From assembly GCA_023241745.1 (NCBI GenBank), contig JALQCY010000001.1, positions 186,001 through 250,000 on the forward strand: 64,000 bases of DNA, in the 5' to 3' direction. Origin of the DNA: Isoptericola peretonis. Its GTDB lineage: Bacteria > Actinomycetota > Actinomycetes > Actinomycetales > Cellulomonadaceae. A program made the position numbers and the translations under genes. How positions within the stretch are numbered: the first letter of the stretch is position 1; each line of letters starts with the position of its first letter. The notes below the pieces were generated by a model. The model saw nothing but the letters and a program-made list of their open reading frames with translations, was not told where the DNA came from and did not search any database. Shown one piece after another: positions 36,197-46,653 of the stretch.

Positions 36197-36202
36197 ACGC
36201 TA
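36197..36202 (-). promoter_or_regulatory. -10 box of DUF3175 gene
   Basis: On the minus strand TAGCGT ends 7 nt before the ATG at 36189. Confidence 0.4.
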
Positions 36203-36247
36203 GGTACCGACCGGGATGCTCGCAGCCGGCCCGCGGCAGGCAGCCCC

Positions 36248-37228
36248 TCAGTCGCGCAGCGCGAGGCGGCGCGCCAGCACCGCGCACACCACGAGCTGGA
36301 GCTGGTGGAAGACGATCACCGGCACGGCGATCACGCCGGCCACGGCCACGGGGAACAGCACGCTCGCCATCGGCAGGCCGGTCGCGAGCGACTTCTTCGA
36401 CCCGCACATGAGCAGCGCGACGCGGTCCTCGACGGGCAGCCGCAACGCCTTGCCGCCCCACCAGGTCAGGCCCAGCATGACGGCGAGGAACGCGCCGCTC
36501 ACGGCGAGCAGCGCGACGACCGCCCAGCCGGAGACGTCCGCCCACACGCCCGCGGCGCTCGCGGCGGCGACGGCCGAGAAGACGACGATCAGGATGGTGC
36601 CGCGGTCCACGCCGAGGGTCAGCCACCGTCGCGCGCGGACCTGGTCCCCCACCCAGGGCTGGAGCAGCTGGCCGACGACGAACGGCAGCAGGAGCTGGAG
36701 CAGCACCGTCCGCAGCCCGCCCAGGCCGTGGCCGGCGCCCGCCGCCGCACCGCCCTGCGCGTCGCTCATGAGCCACAGCACGAGCAGGGGCGTGAGCACC
36801 ATGCCCAGCACGTTGGACACGGTGGCCCCGCAGATGGCGCCCGCGACGTTCCCGCGGGCCACGGACGTGAACGCCACCGACGACTGCACGGTGGACGGCA
36901 GCAGCGACAGGTAGAGCATCCCGGCCGCGAGCGGGCCGCCGACGAGCGGCGTGATCGCCCACGCGACGCCCAGCCCCAGCAGCGGGAACACCACGTACGT
37001 CGCGGCGAGGACGCCGCCCTGCAGCCGCCAGTTGCGCAGCCCCGCCCACACCTCGCGGGTCGACAGCCGCATGCCGTAGACGAGGAACAGGACGGTGACG
37101 GCGACGTCGGCCGCGACGTCCACCACCCGCTGCGCTCCCGGCGCCACGGGCACCACCAGCCCCAGCACCATCACGAGGACGAGCGTGACGACGAACGGGT
37201 CCACCCAACGGCTCAGCACACGACGCAC
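36248..37228 (-). CDS. Bile acid:sodium symporter-family (SBF-like) transporter
   Basis: A 326-aa integral membrane protein with nine to ten hydrophobic helices, of the SBF-like (BASS) group. It begins in VDPFVVTLVLVMVLGLVVPV and contains LYLSLLPSTVQSSVAFTSVA and AICGATVSNVLGMVLTPLLV, the crossover helices of the sodium-binding core, and MCGSKKSLATGLPMASVLFP. The substrate is unlikely to be bile acid in this organism and cannot be inferred. GTG at 37228 is 6 nt from a TACACT box. Confidence 0.92.
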   Translation of the reverse strand: MRRVLSRWVDPFVVTLVLVMVLGLVVPVAPGAQRVVDVAADVAVTVLFLVYGMRLSTREVWAGLRNWRLQGGVLAATYVVFPLLGLGVAWAITPLVGGPLAAGMLYLSLLPSTVQSSVAFTSVARGNVAGAICGATVSNVLGMVLTPLLVLWLMSDAQGGAAAGAGHGLGGLRTVLLQLLLPFVVGQLLQPWVGDQVRARRWLTLGVDRGTILIVVFSAVAAASAAGVWADVSGWAVVALLAVSGAFLAVMLGLTWWGGKALRLPVEDRVALLMCGSKKSLATGLPMASVLFPVAVAGVIAVPVIVFHQLQLVVCAVLARRLALRD

Positions 37229-37234
37229 CGCGCG

Positions 37235-37240
37235 AGTGTA
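37235..37240 (-). promoter_or_regulatory. -10 box, leaderless start of SBF-like transporter
   Basis: On the minus strand TACACT ends 6 nt before the GTG at 37228. Confidence 0.5.
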
Positions 37241-37261
37241 GGCGGGCGCGGGCGGCGTGGG

Positions 37262-38196
37262 TCAGGCCGCCCGCACCTCGACCGCGTTCCGCCACGGGTC
37301 GTCGAAACGCAGGGCGGCGCCGTCGTCGCGCACGGCCACCCCGGCGCGTGCCAGCCTCTCCCGCAGCGCCCCGACGTCGTCCGCCCCGGGCACGGTGAGG
37401 GACACCGCGCCCAGCCCGAGGGTCGAGGCGCGCGGGCCGGCGCCGCGGCTGTTCCAGGTGTTCATCGCCATGTGGTGGTGGTATCCGCCGGCCGACACGA
37501 ACAGCGCGCCGGGCACGCTCGCCGTCTCGGCGAAGCCGAGGGTGTCGACGTAGAAGCGGCGCGCCGCGGGGACGTCGCCCACCTGCAGGTGCACGTGCCC
37601 GACGACGGCTCCCGCCGACCGGGTCGCCTCGGCGCGGGCTCCGGGGTCGGCCGTGGTCAGCGCGTCCCGCGCCGCGTCCGTGAGGTGCTCGCCGAGGAAC
37701 GCGTTCGGGTCGAGGTAGGTCGTGTCCATCCGCACGTACGCGCCGTCCCAGGACCACGCCTCGCGCGGCCGGTCGGCGTACAGCTCGACGCCGTTGCCCT
37801 CCGGGTCGGTGAAGTAGAACGCCTGCGAGACGAGGTGGTCGGCGCTGCCGACGAACGTGCTCGGCGCCGTGGTCGCGACCGAGGCGAGCGCGTGCGCGAG
37901 CCCCGGCTCGTCGTCGAACAGGACGGCCGTGTGGAACAGGCCGGCCTCGCCCCGGCCGGGAGCGGGCAGGTCGCGCGCCCGGTGCAGCACGACCAGCGGC
38001 GTGCTGCCGCGCCCGAGCACCGCGGTCTCCTCGCGGCGCGCGCCGGCGGGCAGCTCGAGCTCCTCGGGCACCTCGAGCTCGCTCAGGGTGAGCGCGTCGC
38101 GGTAGTAGCGCGTCATGAGGTCGAGGTCGCGCACGTGCAGCGTGACCGCGTCCATGCGTGTGTCGTCGGCGAGGCGGTCGGGGGCCTGCGGGTCCA

Positions 38197-38197
<1 letters not shown>
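37262..38197 (-). CDS. VOC-family (ring-cleavage dioxygenase-like) protein
   Basis: A 311-aa protein with two tandem vicinal-oxygen-chelate halves, similar to CatE-like extradiol dioxygenases. The halves begin DAVTLHVRDLDLMTRYYRDA and VGHVHLQVGDVPAARRFYVD. Metal-ligand positions are visible in GLFHTAVLF, HVHLQV and the last Glu in AVEVRAA. SAGGYHHHMAMNTWNSRGAG is typical of this group. ATG at 38197 overlaps the stop of the upstream NmrA-like gene (ATGA), so the two are one operon, possibly for quinone/catechol handling. Confidence 0.9.
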
Positions 38198-39081
<884 letters not shown>

Positions 39082-39212
39082 GCTGATGCTCCTAGGCGAG
39101 GGACGCTCGGCGGCCCGAGCGGGCCACCACTCCAGGATGCACTCTCTTTTTGAAAGTGCCTACTAGCGGAAGGTGCGTCCTCCGTCACAGTGCCCTCGCT
39201 CCGATCGCGCCG

Positions 39213-39218
39213 TACCCT
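39213..39218 (+). promoter_or_regulatory. -10 box, leaderless start of HxlR regulator
   Basis: TACCCT ends 6 nt before the GTG at 39225. The AGG next to the GTG is too close for a Shine-Dalgarno, which supports leaderless translation. Confidence 0.45.
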
Positions 39219-39224
39219 GGAGGC

Positions 39225-39644
39225 GTGACCCCTGACTCCCCCCTCGCCGTCGAGCCGACCGAGGCCGGCCCGACCGACGCGATGATCGCCGACGTCTTCT
39301 CCCGCGGCTGCACCTCGCGCCAGGCGCTCGAGGCCGTGACCGGCCGCTGGGGCGTGCTCACCGTGGCCGGGCTGCGCGACGGCGCCGTGCGCTTCAACGC
39401 GCTGCGCCGCAGGATCGACGGCGTGAGCGAGAAGATGCTGGCCCAGACCCTCCAGGGCCTCGAGCGCGACGGCATCGTCGTGCGCCAGGTGCGCACGACC
39501 ATCCCGCCGCACGTGGAGTACTCCCTCACCGAACTCGGCCTGCGCGTCGCCGACCGCCTCGTCGCGCTCATCGACGTGCTCGAGGGCGCGGTCGACCAGG
39601 TCGACGCGGCCCAGCGGGCGTACGACGCCCGCCGGGACGCGTGA
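39225..39644 (+). CDS. HxlR-family transcriptional regulator
   Basis: A 139-aa winged-helix regulator of the HxlR group. It contains the lone N-terminal Cys in SRGCTSRQALEAVTGRWGVL, then FNALRRRIDGVSEKMLAQTL (recognition helix) and IPPHVEYSLTELGLRVADRL. It is divergent from the NmrA-like oxidoreductase with 143 nt between, including an AT-rich stretch at 39141-39166, so it likely regulates that operon through thiol oxidation of the conserved Cys. Confidence 0.93.
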   Translation: MTPDSPLAVEPTEAGPTDAMIADVFSRGCTSRQALEAVTGRWGVLTVAGLRDGAVRFNALRRRIDGVSEKMLAQTLQGLERDGIVVRQVRTTIPPHVEYSLTELGLRVADRLVALIDVLEGAVDQVDAAQRAYDARRDA

Positions 39645-39647
39645 CGC

Positions 39648-40724
39648 TCACGTCCGCGAGCGCAGGTACAGGTAGACGAGCACCGCGGCCACCAGGAGCC
39701 CGACGATCACGGCGCAGGCGATCTTGACCGCGCTGAACGGACGCTTCCCCACCACCTGGCCGGTGTTCGCGTTGACCATGACCTGCCACTGCCTGCCCGC
39801 GTACACGTAGGTCGCGATCCACAGCGGCAGCAGCACGAGCTTGAACATGACCTCGGCGTACGAGGTCTGGACGGCTCCGACCCGCTGCTCGTCGCCGCCG
39901 ATGTCCCGCCGGACGTCCTTCGCGATCGTCTTGGCCATCGCCGCCTTCGCCCGCTCGAGCCCGGCGGACGGCTCCACCTCGTACCGCGCCGCGGAGTAGC
40001 CCGCGAGGTACTCCGCACGGAACGGCACGGCGTCCTCGAGGGGCCACGGCCCGAGGCGGCGGAGATCGAGCTCCGCCACCTGGGAGGACGCGGGGACGAG
40101 CAGGTCGTCGAAGGACCGTTCGACGTGCCCGGACACGGGCGTCCAGCTCACCCGCCGCTCCTGCCGCTCGGTGTCGCCGTCCTTCACCGTGACGTGGTAC
40201 GCGTCGCCGCGCTGGCCCGTGTACGACGACGAGGTCTCGGCGTCGAACGTCCAGTGCGGCAGGTACGAGCCGTGCAGCGACTCGGTGTCGCCGACCTTCT
40301 TGAGCTCTCCCGGCGCGAACGGGCGGGAGCGGACCCAGCGGCGGAACGCCTCGCGCGCCTGCGCCTGCCCGACCCCGAACGGGACGACCGCCTCGGGCTG
40401 CACGAGCCCGTCGGCCTCCGCCACGGCGACGAGGTGCCCGCCGCAGAACCGGCACGCGACGGAGAGGTCCGTGCCCTGGGTGGTCGCGCCGCACCCGTCG
40501 CACGAGAGCAGCCTGTCCTCGAGGACGTCGGCGCGCGCCCCGTGCTGCGCGGCTGCCCACGCGTCGTACGAGTGCTCGTCCACGGCGTCGCCCGCCGCGT
40601 GGACGATCGCGACCTCGCCCCCGCACGCCACGCACCGCAGGTGCCGGGTGCCGGGCGCGTAGGTGAGCCGGGACCCGCACGCGTCGCAGCGGGTGCGGAC
40701 GAGGTCGTCCTGCACGTCGCTCAC
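39648..40724 (-). CDS. Zinc-ribbon protein with C-terminal membrane helix
   Basis: A 358-aa protein. The N-terminal 90 residues hold four CxxC pairs arranged as TFIIB-like zinc ribbons: RCDACGSRLTYAPGTRHLRC, CVACGGEV, SCDGCGATTQGTDLSVACRF and FCGGHL. The middle (LKKVGDTESLHGSYLPHWTF; SSSYTGQRGDAYHVTVKDGD) is a beta-rich domain found in primosomal-like 'PriA-less' zinc-ribbon proteins, and a membrane helix near residues 325-352 ends in YLYLRSRT. It starts with GTG 2 nt after the stop of the SPFH gene, so the pair is cotranscribed; such pairs are conserved in actinobacteria and may build a membrane microdomain complex. Confidence 0.85.
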   Translation of the reverse strand: MSDVQDDLVRTRCDACGSRLTYAPGTRHLRCVACGGEVAIVHAAGDAVDEHSYDAWAAAQHGARADVLEDRLLSCDGCGATTQGTDLSVACRFCGGHLVAVAEADGLVQPEAVVPFGVGQAQAREAFRRWVRSRPFAPGELKKVGDTESLHGSYLPHWTFDAETSSSYTGQRGDAYHVTVKDGDTERQERRVSWTPVSGHVERSFDDLLVPASSQVAELDLRRLGPWPLEDAVPFRAEYLAGYSAARYEVEPSAGLERAKAAMAKTIAKDVRRDIGGDEQRVGAVQTSYAEVMFKLVLLPLWIATYVYAGRQWQVMVNANTGQVVGKRPFSAVKIACAVIVGLLVAAVLVYLYLRSRT

Positions 40725-40726
40725 CG

Positions 40727-41893
40727 TCAGCCCACGCTTCCGGTCGAGGGGCCCGCCGACGGGGGCAGCGGGGGCGGCGTCGCGGCGAAGTGGGGCGCGA
40801 GCGCGGGCACCTGCCCCGCGGGGGTCCATGCGGCCATCCCCTGCTGCCACACGAGCGTCTCGCGCCCGAGCTCGCCGGTCCGGACCAGGCCGGCGACGTC
40901 CGCCGTCGTGCCGGGCCCGGCCTGCGCCCCGTCGGCCGCCCAGTACCAGGGGGCCTCGGCCGTCGGCAGCGGCGGCGGGCCGGCCGGGGCCGCAGCGGCG
41001 GGCGCCGCGGGCGCCGCTCCCGCGGGCGCCGGGGCGAGCGTCTGGGCCATCTGCTGGCCCATCGCCATCCCCATGCCCAGGCCCGCACCCGTGCCAAGGC
41101 CCTCGCCCGCGCCGCCCGGGTTCGCGGCGGCGGCCTCGATCGCGGTCGCCGTCTGGAACTTCGTGTACTGGTCGAGGTTGCCGACGACGGCCATCTGGGC
41201 GCGCTTGTCGAGCGCCGCCTCGACCTCCGGCGGGAACGAGACGTTCTCGAGGACGAAGCGCGGCACGGCCACGCCGTACTCCGCGAGGTCCTCGGTGAGC
41301 TGGCCGGCGAGGCGGCCCGAGATCTCGCGCTGGTTCGCGGCGAGGTCGATCGCGGCGACGCCCGCCTCGGCCAGCGCCGGGCCGAGCTGCCCCACGACGA
41401 GGCTGCGGAAGTAGTCCCCGATCTCGTCGGTGCGAAACTGGGGATCGGTGCCGACCAGCTGGCGCAGGAGGGCGGCCGGGTCGACCACCCGCAGCGCGTA
41501 GGTGCCGAACGCGCGGAGGCGGACCGGGCCGAGCTCGGGGTCGCGCAGGATCACGGGGTTCTGCGTGCCCCACGTGAGGTCGGTGAACTGGCGGGTGGCG
41601 ACGAAGTAGACCTCCGCCTTGAACGGCGAGCTGAACCCGTGCTTCCACCCCTGGAGGGTGGACAGGATCGGCAGGTTCTTCGTCTCGAGCGTGTACGTGC
41701 CCGGGCCGAAGACGTCGGCGAGCCGGCCCTCGCTGACGAACACCGCCGCCTGCCCCTCCCGCACGACCAGCTTCGCCTGGTTCTTGATCTCGTTGCCCTG
41801 GCGGGGGAAGCGCCAGACGATCGTGTCCCGGCTCTCGTCGAGGAACTCGACGATGTCGATCAGCTGTCCACGCAGCTTCTCCATGAAGCTCAT
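40727..41893 (-). CDS. SPFH/Band-7 domain protein with C-terminal GYF_2 domain
   Basis: A 388-aa protein of the YdjI/virion-core-like SPFH group. Residues 1-270 are the SPFH domain (IVWRFPRQGNEIKNQAKLVV; FGPGTYTLETKNLPILSTLQ; GVAVPRFVLENVSFPPEVEA). A Gly/Ala/Pro-rich linker with GMGMAMGQQMAQT follows, then a GYF_2 domain at about 300-360 (PWYWAADGAQAGPGTTADVA; TLVWQQGMAAWTPAGQV). ATG at 41893 has AAGGA 7 nt upstream. It precedes the Zn-ribbon membrane protein, which is its probable partner. There is no membrane helix in the SPFH part itself. Confidence 0.9.
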   Translation of the reverse strand: MSFMEKLRGQLIDIVEFLDESRDTIVWRFPRQGNEIKNQAKLVVREGQAAVFVSEGRLADVFGPGTYTLETKNLPILSTLQGWKHGFSSPFKAEVYFVATRQFTDLTWGTQNPVILRDPELGPVRLRAFGTYALRVVDPAALLRQLVGTDPQFRTDEIGDYFRSLVVGQLGPALAEAGVAAIDLAANQREISGRLAGQLTEDLAEYGVAVPRFVLENVSFPPEVEAALDKRAQMAVVGNLDQYTKFQTATAIEAAAANPGGAGEGLGTGAGLGMGMAMGQQMAQTLAPAPAGAAPAAPAAAAPAGPPPLPTAEAPWYWAADGAQAGPGTTADVAGLVRTGELGRETLVWQQGMAAWTPAGQVPALAPHFAATPPPLPPSAGPSTGSVG

Positions 41894-42053
41894 CCGGAAT
41901 CCTTCGGTGTCGTTCGAGGCGGGCGCGACCGTCACGCCGGGCCGAGCATAGCGGTGCCCGGCACCGCCGATGACCGCACCAAGGCCTGGCAAAAACCCCA
42001 GGTCCCCGCGCGGCGGCGCGGACCGCCCACGACCCGCCGACCGCCCCGGGACC

Positions 42054-42059
42054 TATCCT
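42054..42059 (+). promoter_or_regulatory. -10 box, leaderless start of MobA-like gene
   Basis: TATCCT ends 6 nt before the GTG at 42066. Confidence 0.5.
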
Positions 42060-42065
42060 GGGCGG

Positions 42066-42716
42066 GTGCCCGCCACGCCCCCGTCCTCCGCCCCGAACCC
42101 GGCCGTCGCGGTGCTCCTCGCGGCCGGCGCCGGACGCCGGCTGGGGCGGGGTCCCAAGGCCTTGCTCGACCACCGCGGCCACCCGCTCGTGGAGCACGTC
42201 GTGGGCGTCCTGCTCGACGGCGGCTGCGGCACGGTGGTGGTCGTGCTCGGCGCGGAGGCGGAGCGGGTCCGCGCCGCGGCCGCGCTCGACGCGCCCGGCG
42301 TGCGGGTGGTCGTCAACGCGGGCTGGACCGCCGGCATGGCGTCCTCCCTGCGGGCGGGCGTCTCCGCGGCGCTGGAGGCTCGTGCCGGCGAGGCGCCGGC
42401 CTGCCTCGTCGTCGCGCACGTCGACCAGCCGGGCGTCACGTCCGACGACGTCGCGCGGCTGCTGGGGGCCCACCGGGCCGGCCGCGTCACCGCCTCGCGC
42501 TGGGCCGGCGCGCCGCAGGTGGACGACGTCCGCCCCCGCTGGGCCCACCCCCTGGTGCTGGACGCCGGGCTCGCCGGGCCGGCGGCCGCGAGCGCCACCG
42601 GCGACGCCGGGGCCCGGGCCTTCCTGCGCGCGCACCCCGAGCTGGTCGACGTCGTCGTGCACCCGGGCGACGGACGCGACGTCGACATCGAGGCCGACCT
42701 CGACCTGCTCACCTGA
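42066..42716 (+). CDS. MobA-like NTP transferase (molybdenum cofactor cytidylyltransferase type)
   Basis: A 216-aa nucleotidyltransferase of the MocA/MobA type, which attaches CMP (or GMP) to molybdopterin for xanthine dehydrogenase-family enzymes. The signature AVLLAAGAGRRLGRGPKALL is at the N terminus, followed by VVNAGWTAGMASSLRAGVSA and VVAHVDQPGVTSDDVARLLG. It converges with the fused xanthine dehydrogenase gene, and its product would supply that enzyme's cofactor. GTG at 42066 is preceded by a TATCCT box at leaderless spacing. Confidence 0.9.
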   Translation: MPATPPSSAPNPAVAVLLAAGAGRRLGRGPKALLDHRGHPLVEHVVGVLLDGGCGTVVVVLGAEAERVRAAAALDAPGVRVVVNAGWTAGMASSLRAGVSAALEARAGEAPACLVVAHVDQPGVTSDDVARLLGAHRAGRVTASRWAGAPQVDDVRPRWAHPLVLDAGLAGPAAASATGDAGARAFLRAHPELVDVVVHPGDGRDVDIEADLDLLT

Positions 42717-42726
42717 CGTCCGCAGT

Positions 42727-42788
42727 GTTGTGAGCGCGATTTCGGGGACTATCGGGCCCCCGATAGTCCCCGAAATCGCGCTCACAAC
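42727..42788. terminator. 30-bp perfect palindrome between convergent genes
   Basis: Arms 42727-42756 and 42759-42788 are perfectly complementary with only CC between them. It lies between the stops of the MobA-like gene and the xanthine dehydrogenase gene and would form a very stable hairpin in either transcript. It probably serves as a bidirectional terminator, though no T tract is present. Confidence 0.6.
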
Positions 42789-42796
42789 GCCTCGGG

Positions 42797-45772
42797 TCAG
42801 GCCGGTGACGCCGCCTTGACGGCCAGGTAGACCTTGTCGCGTGCGAGGGGCAGCTCGGTGAACCGGACGCCGGTGGCGTCGCGCAGCGCGTTGGCGAGCG
42901 CCGGGGCGACAGGGTTGAACGGGCTCTCGCTCATGGACTTCGCCCCCATCGGGCCGGTCGTGTCGGAGGTCTGCGCGAAGTAGACCTCGCTGCGCGGCAC
43001 GTCCGCGAAGGTGGGCAGGTGGTACTGGCGGAAGATGTCGGTCACGACGCGGCCGGCGTCGTCGATCACGACGTCCTCGTACAGGGCGGCGCCGAGGGCC
43101 TGCGCGATGCCGCCCTCCACCTGGCCGCGGCACTGGCGCGGGTTGACGACCTCGCCGGCGTCGGCGGCCTGCACGCTCTGCAGGATGCGGATCTCGCCGG
43201 TGCCGCGGTGCACGGCCACCCGGAAGCCGTGCACGTTGAACGCGACGGACCGCGGTGTGCCGCCCCAGCGCCCCTCGGCGGCCAGGCGCACCCCCGCCGC
43301 GTCGGCGTGCCGGGCGACGTCGGCGAGCGACAACGAGCGGCCGTCCGCCTCGACCGCCCCGGGCACCAGGCGGCACGCGGCCACCTCGACGCCCAGGGCG
43401 GTCGCCGCGACGGCCAGCACCTGCGTGGCGAGCTCGGTGGCCGCGGCGAGCGACGCCTTCCCGGCCACGACGGTGCCCGTGGAACCGAACGCACCGGTGT
43501 CGTGCTCCACCAGGTCGGTGTCGGACTGGCGCACCACGACGTCGGCGGCGCGCTGCCCGAGGGCGCTGGCCACGAGCTGGGCGTGCACGGTCGTGGTGCC
43601 GTTGCCGAACTCGGCCGTGCCGACCTCGGCCTCGACCACGCCGTCCGGACGCAGCCGGGCGCGGGCGTGCGCGACGTGCCCGCGCGGCGGCACGGTGTCG
43701 ATCATGGAGACCGCCGTGCCCTCGCCGATCCCCCACTCCTCCCCCAGCCACGGGCGTCGCGGGTCGTCGGGGTGCGCGCCGTACGCGGCGACGTCGCGCG
43801 CCCGGCCGCGGGCGAGAGCGTCGTCGGCCAGCTCGATGCACTGGTCGAGGCCGTAGCTGCCGTACAGCACGTCCTCCTCCGGCTCGGGGTTGAGCGACAG
43901 CATGGGGTCGCCCTCGCGCACCACGTTGCGCCGCCGCAGCTCGAGCGGGTCCATCCCGAGCTGCCGGGCCAGCTCGTCCATCGCCGACTCCACCGCGAAG
44001 ATCATCTGGCTCAGCCCGTACCCGCGGAACGCGCCGGACGGCAGCGTGTGCGTGTACACGCAGTGCGCGTCGACCTTCTTGTGGGCGCAGGTGTAGACGG
44101 CGATCGACTCGCCGCAGCCGTGGAACATCACGCCCGGGCCGTGGTTGCCGTACGCGCCGGTGTTGCTCAGCACGTCCAGGTGCAGCGCCGTCAGCGTCCC
44201 GTCGTGGCGCGCGCCGGCCCGCACCCGGATGCGGAACGGATGCCGCGTCGTCGTGGCGGTGAAGGTCTCGGTGCGCGTGAGCTCGAGCTGCACCGGCCGG
44301 CGCAGCCTCAGGGCGGCGAGCGCGGCGACGTCCTCGACCAGCACCTCCTGCTTGCCGCCGAACCCGCCGCCCACGCGCTCGCAGTACACGCGAACGCGGT
44401 CCGCCGGCAGGTCGAGCACGCGCGCCAGGTGGCGGCGGGCGAGGAACGGCACCTGGGTGGACGAGCGCACCACCAGCCGCCCGTCCTCGTCGAACGAGGC
44501 GATCGCCGCGTGCGTCTCGAGGGCCGCGTTCTGCACGCGCTGGGTGCGGTACGTGGCCTCGTGCACGACGTCGGATTCGGCCAGGCCCGCCTCGACGTCC
44601 CCCAGCTCGCTGTGCACCTCGGCGACGACGTTCGACCCCGGTCGCGAGACGCGCGCCGTCGCGGCGTCCAGCTCCGGGTGCACCAGCGGCGCGCCGGGCG
44701 ACATCGCCTCCTCGGGGTCGACGACGGCGGGCAGCACCTCGTAGTCGACCCGCAGCCGGCGCACGCCCTCCTCGGCGGCGGCCACCGAGTCGGCGACGAC
44801 GGCGGCCACGCGCTGCCCGACGTGCCGGACGACGTCGTCGAGGATCCGCGTGTCGTCGGGGTCGTCGGTCCACTGCTCGTGCTGGGCGGTGCTGAAGCGC
44901 GCCGCCGGCGCGTCCTCGTGGGTGAGGACGGCGCGCACCCCGGGCACCGCGAGCGCGTCGGTGGCGTCGATCGCCGTGATCCGCGCGTGGGCGTGCGGCG
45001 AGCGTGCGAGCTTGAGGTGCAGCAGGCCCGGGTACGCGTCGGGGTCGACGTCGAGCGTGTAGCGCGCCTGCCCGGTGACCACGGCGCGGCTCGCGGGCGC
45101 GGGCTCCGAGGTGCCGAACGCGGTGCCCGGCACAGGCCCAGGCACAGAGCCCGGGACCGAGCCCGACACGGCGGCTGCCACGGCCCGGTCGCCGGCGCCG
45201 CGCGAGCGCTCCGCGGCCCAGCCGTCGTGGGCGTCGTCGCAGGCCGCGGCCCCGGCCGGGTGCGTCGTGCCGCACGCGCCGCCGCCGAGCACCGCGTCGC
45301 CGATCGCGCGGTAGCCGGTGCAGCGGCACAGGTTGCCCTTGAGGCTGCGTGGCAGGTTCGCGCGCTGCTCGTCGTCGAACGTGGCAGCGGTCATGATCGC
45401 GCCCGCGGTGCAGAACCCGCACTGGAAGCCCTGCGCGTCGTGGAACTGCTGCTGCACCGGGTGCAGCCCGTCGGCGGTCGGCTCGGCCGCGACGGCCGCC
45501 AGGCCGCCGATCGTCGTCACCTCGCGCCCGGCCGCCCGGCGGGCGGGGTACACGCAGCTGTGCACCGGCACGCCGTCGACGTGCACCGTGCACGCGCCGC
45601 AGTCGCCGCCGTCGCAGCCCTTCTTCACGCCCAGGGCCCCCTGCTCGCGCAGGAACGTGCGCAGGCACTGGCCCGCGCGCGGGACGGCGACGACGTCGTG
45701 GCCGTCCACGCGCAGGACGGGCGCGGCGGTGGAGCCCGCGCTCCCGGTCGGGGTGGTGGTCGCGTCGGTCAT
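42797..45772 (-). CDS. Xanthine dehydrogenase, fused [2Fe-2S] and molybdopterin subunits
   Basis: A 991-aa fusion. Residues 1-170 are the FeS subunit: [20 protein letters not shown] with the plant-type cluster Cys residues, then [11 protein letters not shown] and [14 protein letters not shown] for the second cluster. A low-complexity linker ([12 protein letters not shown]) follows, then the molybdopterin-binding subunit from about 240: [56 protein letters not shown] and [16 protein letters not shown]. It oxidises hypoxanthine/xanthine to urate. The ATG at 45772 overlaps the stop of the FAD-subunit gene. The FAD subunit remains separate, so only two of three subunits are fused. Confidence 0.93.
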   Translation of the reverse strand: MTDATTTPTGSAGSTAAPVLRVDGHDVVAVPRAGQCLRTFLREQGALGVKKGCDGGDCGACTVHVDGVPVHSCVYPARRAAGREVTTIGGLAAVAAEPTADGLHPVQQQFHDAQGFQCGFCTAGAIMTAATFDDEQRANLPRSLKGNLCRCTGYRAIGDAVLGGGACGTTHPAGAAACDDAHDGWAAERSRGAGDRAVAAAVSGSVPGSVPGPVPGTAFGTSEPAPASRAVVTGQARYTLDVDPDAYPGLLHLKLARSPHAHARITAIDATDALAVPGVRAVLTHEDAPAARFSTAQHEQWTDDPDDTRILDDVVRHVGQRVAAVVADSVAAAEEGVRRLRVDYEVLPAVVDPEEAMSPGAPLVHPELDAATARVSRPGSNVVAEVHSELGDVEAGLAESDVVHEATYRTQRVQNAALETHAAIASFDEDGRLVVRSSTQVPFLARRHLARVLDLPADRVRVYCERVGGGFGGKQEVLVEDVAALAALRLRRPVQLELTRTETFTATTTRHPFRIRVRAGARHDGTLTALHLDVLSNTGAYGNHGPGVMFHGCGESIAVYTCAHKKVDAHCVYTHTLPSGAFRGYGLSQMIFAVESAMDELARQLGMDPLELRRRNVVREGDPMLSLNPEPEEDVLYGSYGLDQCIELADDALARGRARDVAAYGAHPDDPRRPWLGEEWGIGEGTAVSMIDTVPPRGHVAHARARLRPDGVVEAEVGTAEFGNGTTTVHAQLVASALGQRAADVVVRQSDTDLVEHDTGAFGSTGTVVAGKASLAAATELATQVLAVAATALGVEVAACRLVPGAVEADGRSLSLADVARHADAAGVRLAAEGRWGGTPRSVAFNVHGFRVAVHRGTGEIRILQSVQAADAGEVVNPRQCRGQVEGGIAQALGAALYEDVVIDDAGRVVTDIFRQYHLPTFADVPRSEVYFAQTSDTTGPMGAKSMSESPFNPVAPALANALRDATGVRFTELPLARDKVYLAVKAASPA

Positions 45773-46653
45773 CGCCGGGCCCCCTCGGTGTCGTGGGTGG
45801 TGTCGAGCGGCTCGCCGGTCAGCTCGGTCCGGATCTCCTCCGCGAGCCGGTAGGTCATGTCGCGACGCCAGGCGGGCAGGCCGTGGATGTCGTCGTGGTA
45901 GAGGTCGTCGGGGACCGCCGCGTCGATCGCGGCCGCCAGGCCCGCGGCGTCCGGGTGGGAGCCGGCGGTGAAGCGCAGCTGCACGGGCCGGCGGGTCGAC
46001 GCGGTCGCCGTGATCACCAGCCCGCCACCGTCGGCGGGCGCGTCGAGGCGGCCGATCAGCAGCACCCCGGAGCGGCCCAGGTTCGACAGCGACAGCCGCC
46101 GGAACGCTGTCCGGGCGCGCAGCGCGGCCGCCGGGAGACGGATCGCCCGCAGCAGCTCCCCGGGGGCGAGCGTGTTGCGCATCTCCCCCGTCACCAGCTC
46201 CGCCACGGGCTCGCTCCGCCGCGTGCCGCCCGGGCCCCACACCTCGGCCACGCCGTCGAGCGCCGCGGTGAGCGACGTCATCGGGCCGGCCGGCAGCGAC
46301 GTCGCGACGTTTCCGCCCACCGTCGACGTGTTCCAGATCTTGAAGGACGCGACGAAGGCGTCGCAGCACGGGCGCACGAGGTCCAGCGCGCGCCACGCGT
46401 CCCGCACGGGCGCCGACGCCGGCGCGGCCGGGAAGGCGTACAGCTCGGCGACCGTGCACGTCGCGGCGATCTCCAGCCCGTCGTCGGTCACGGCGAGCGC
46501 GGGCCAGCCCGCGCTCGTGAGGTCGAGCAGGCGGCGCAGGCTCTCGCTGCCGTAGGAGAACAGGACGGTGCCGCCGGCCAGCCACGCGTCGCCCTCGCGC
46601 CAGTCGGCGGGGTCGGCGGTGGGGACCAGGTCGGTGACGGTGTTCAGGTCCAC
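45769..46653 (-). CDS. Xanthine dehydrogenase FAD-binding subunit
   Basis: A 294-aa FAD-binding subunit that passes electrons from the FeS clusters of the fused partner to [23 protein letters not shown] is the N-terminal FAD-binding block and [20 protein letters not shown] the second. GTG at 46653 is chosen for AAGGAG 8 nt upstream; it starts in the product as [10 protein letters not shown]. It overlaps the XdhC gene by 10 nt upstream and the fused subunit by 4 nt downstream. Confidence 0.93.
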   Translation of the reverse strand: MDLNTVTDLVPTADPADWREGDAWLAGGTVLFSYGSESLRRLLDLTSAGWPALAVTDDGLEIAATCTVAELYAFPAAPASAPVRDAWRALDLVRPCCDAFVASFKIWNTSTVGGNVATSLPAGPMTSLTAALDGVAEVWGPGGTRRSEPVAELVTGEMRNTLAPGELLRAIRLPAAALRARTAFRRLSLSNLGRSGVLLIGRLDAPADGGGLVITATASTRRPVQLRFTAGSHPDAAGLAAAIDAAVPDDLYHDDIHGLPAWRRDMTYRLAEEIRTELTGEPLDTTHDTEGARR

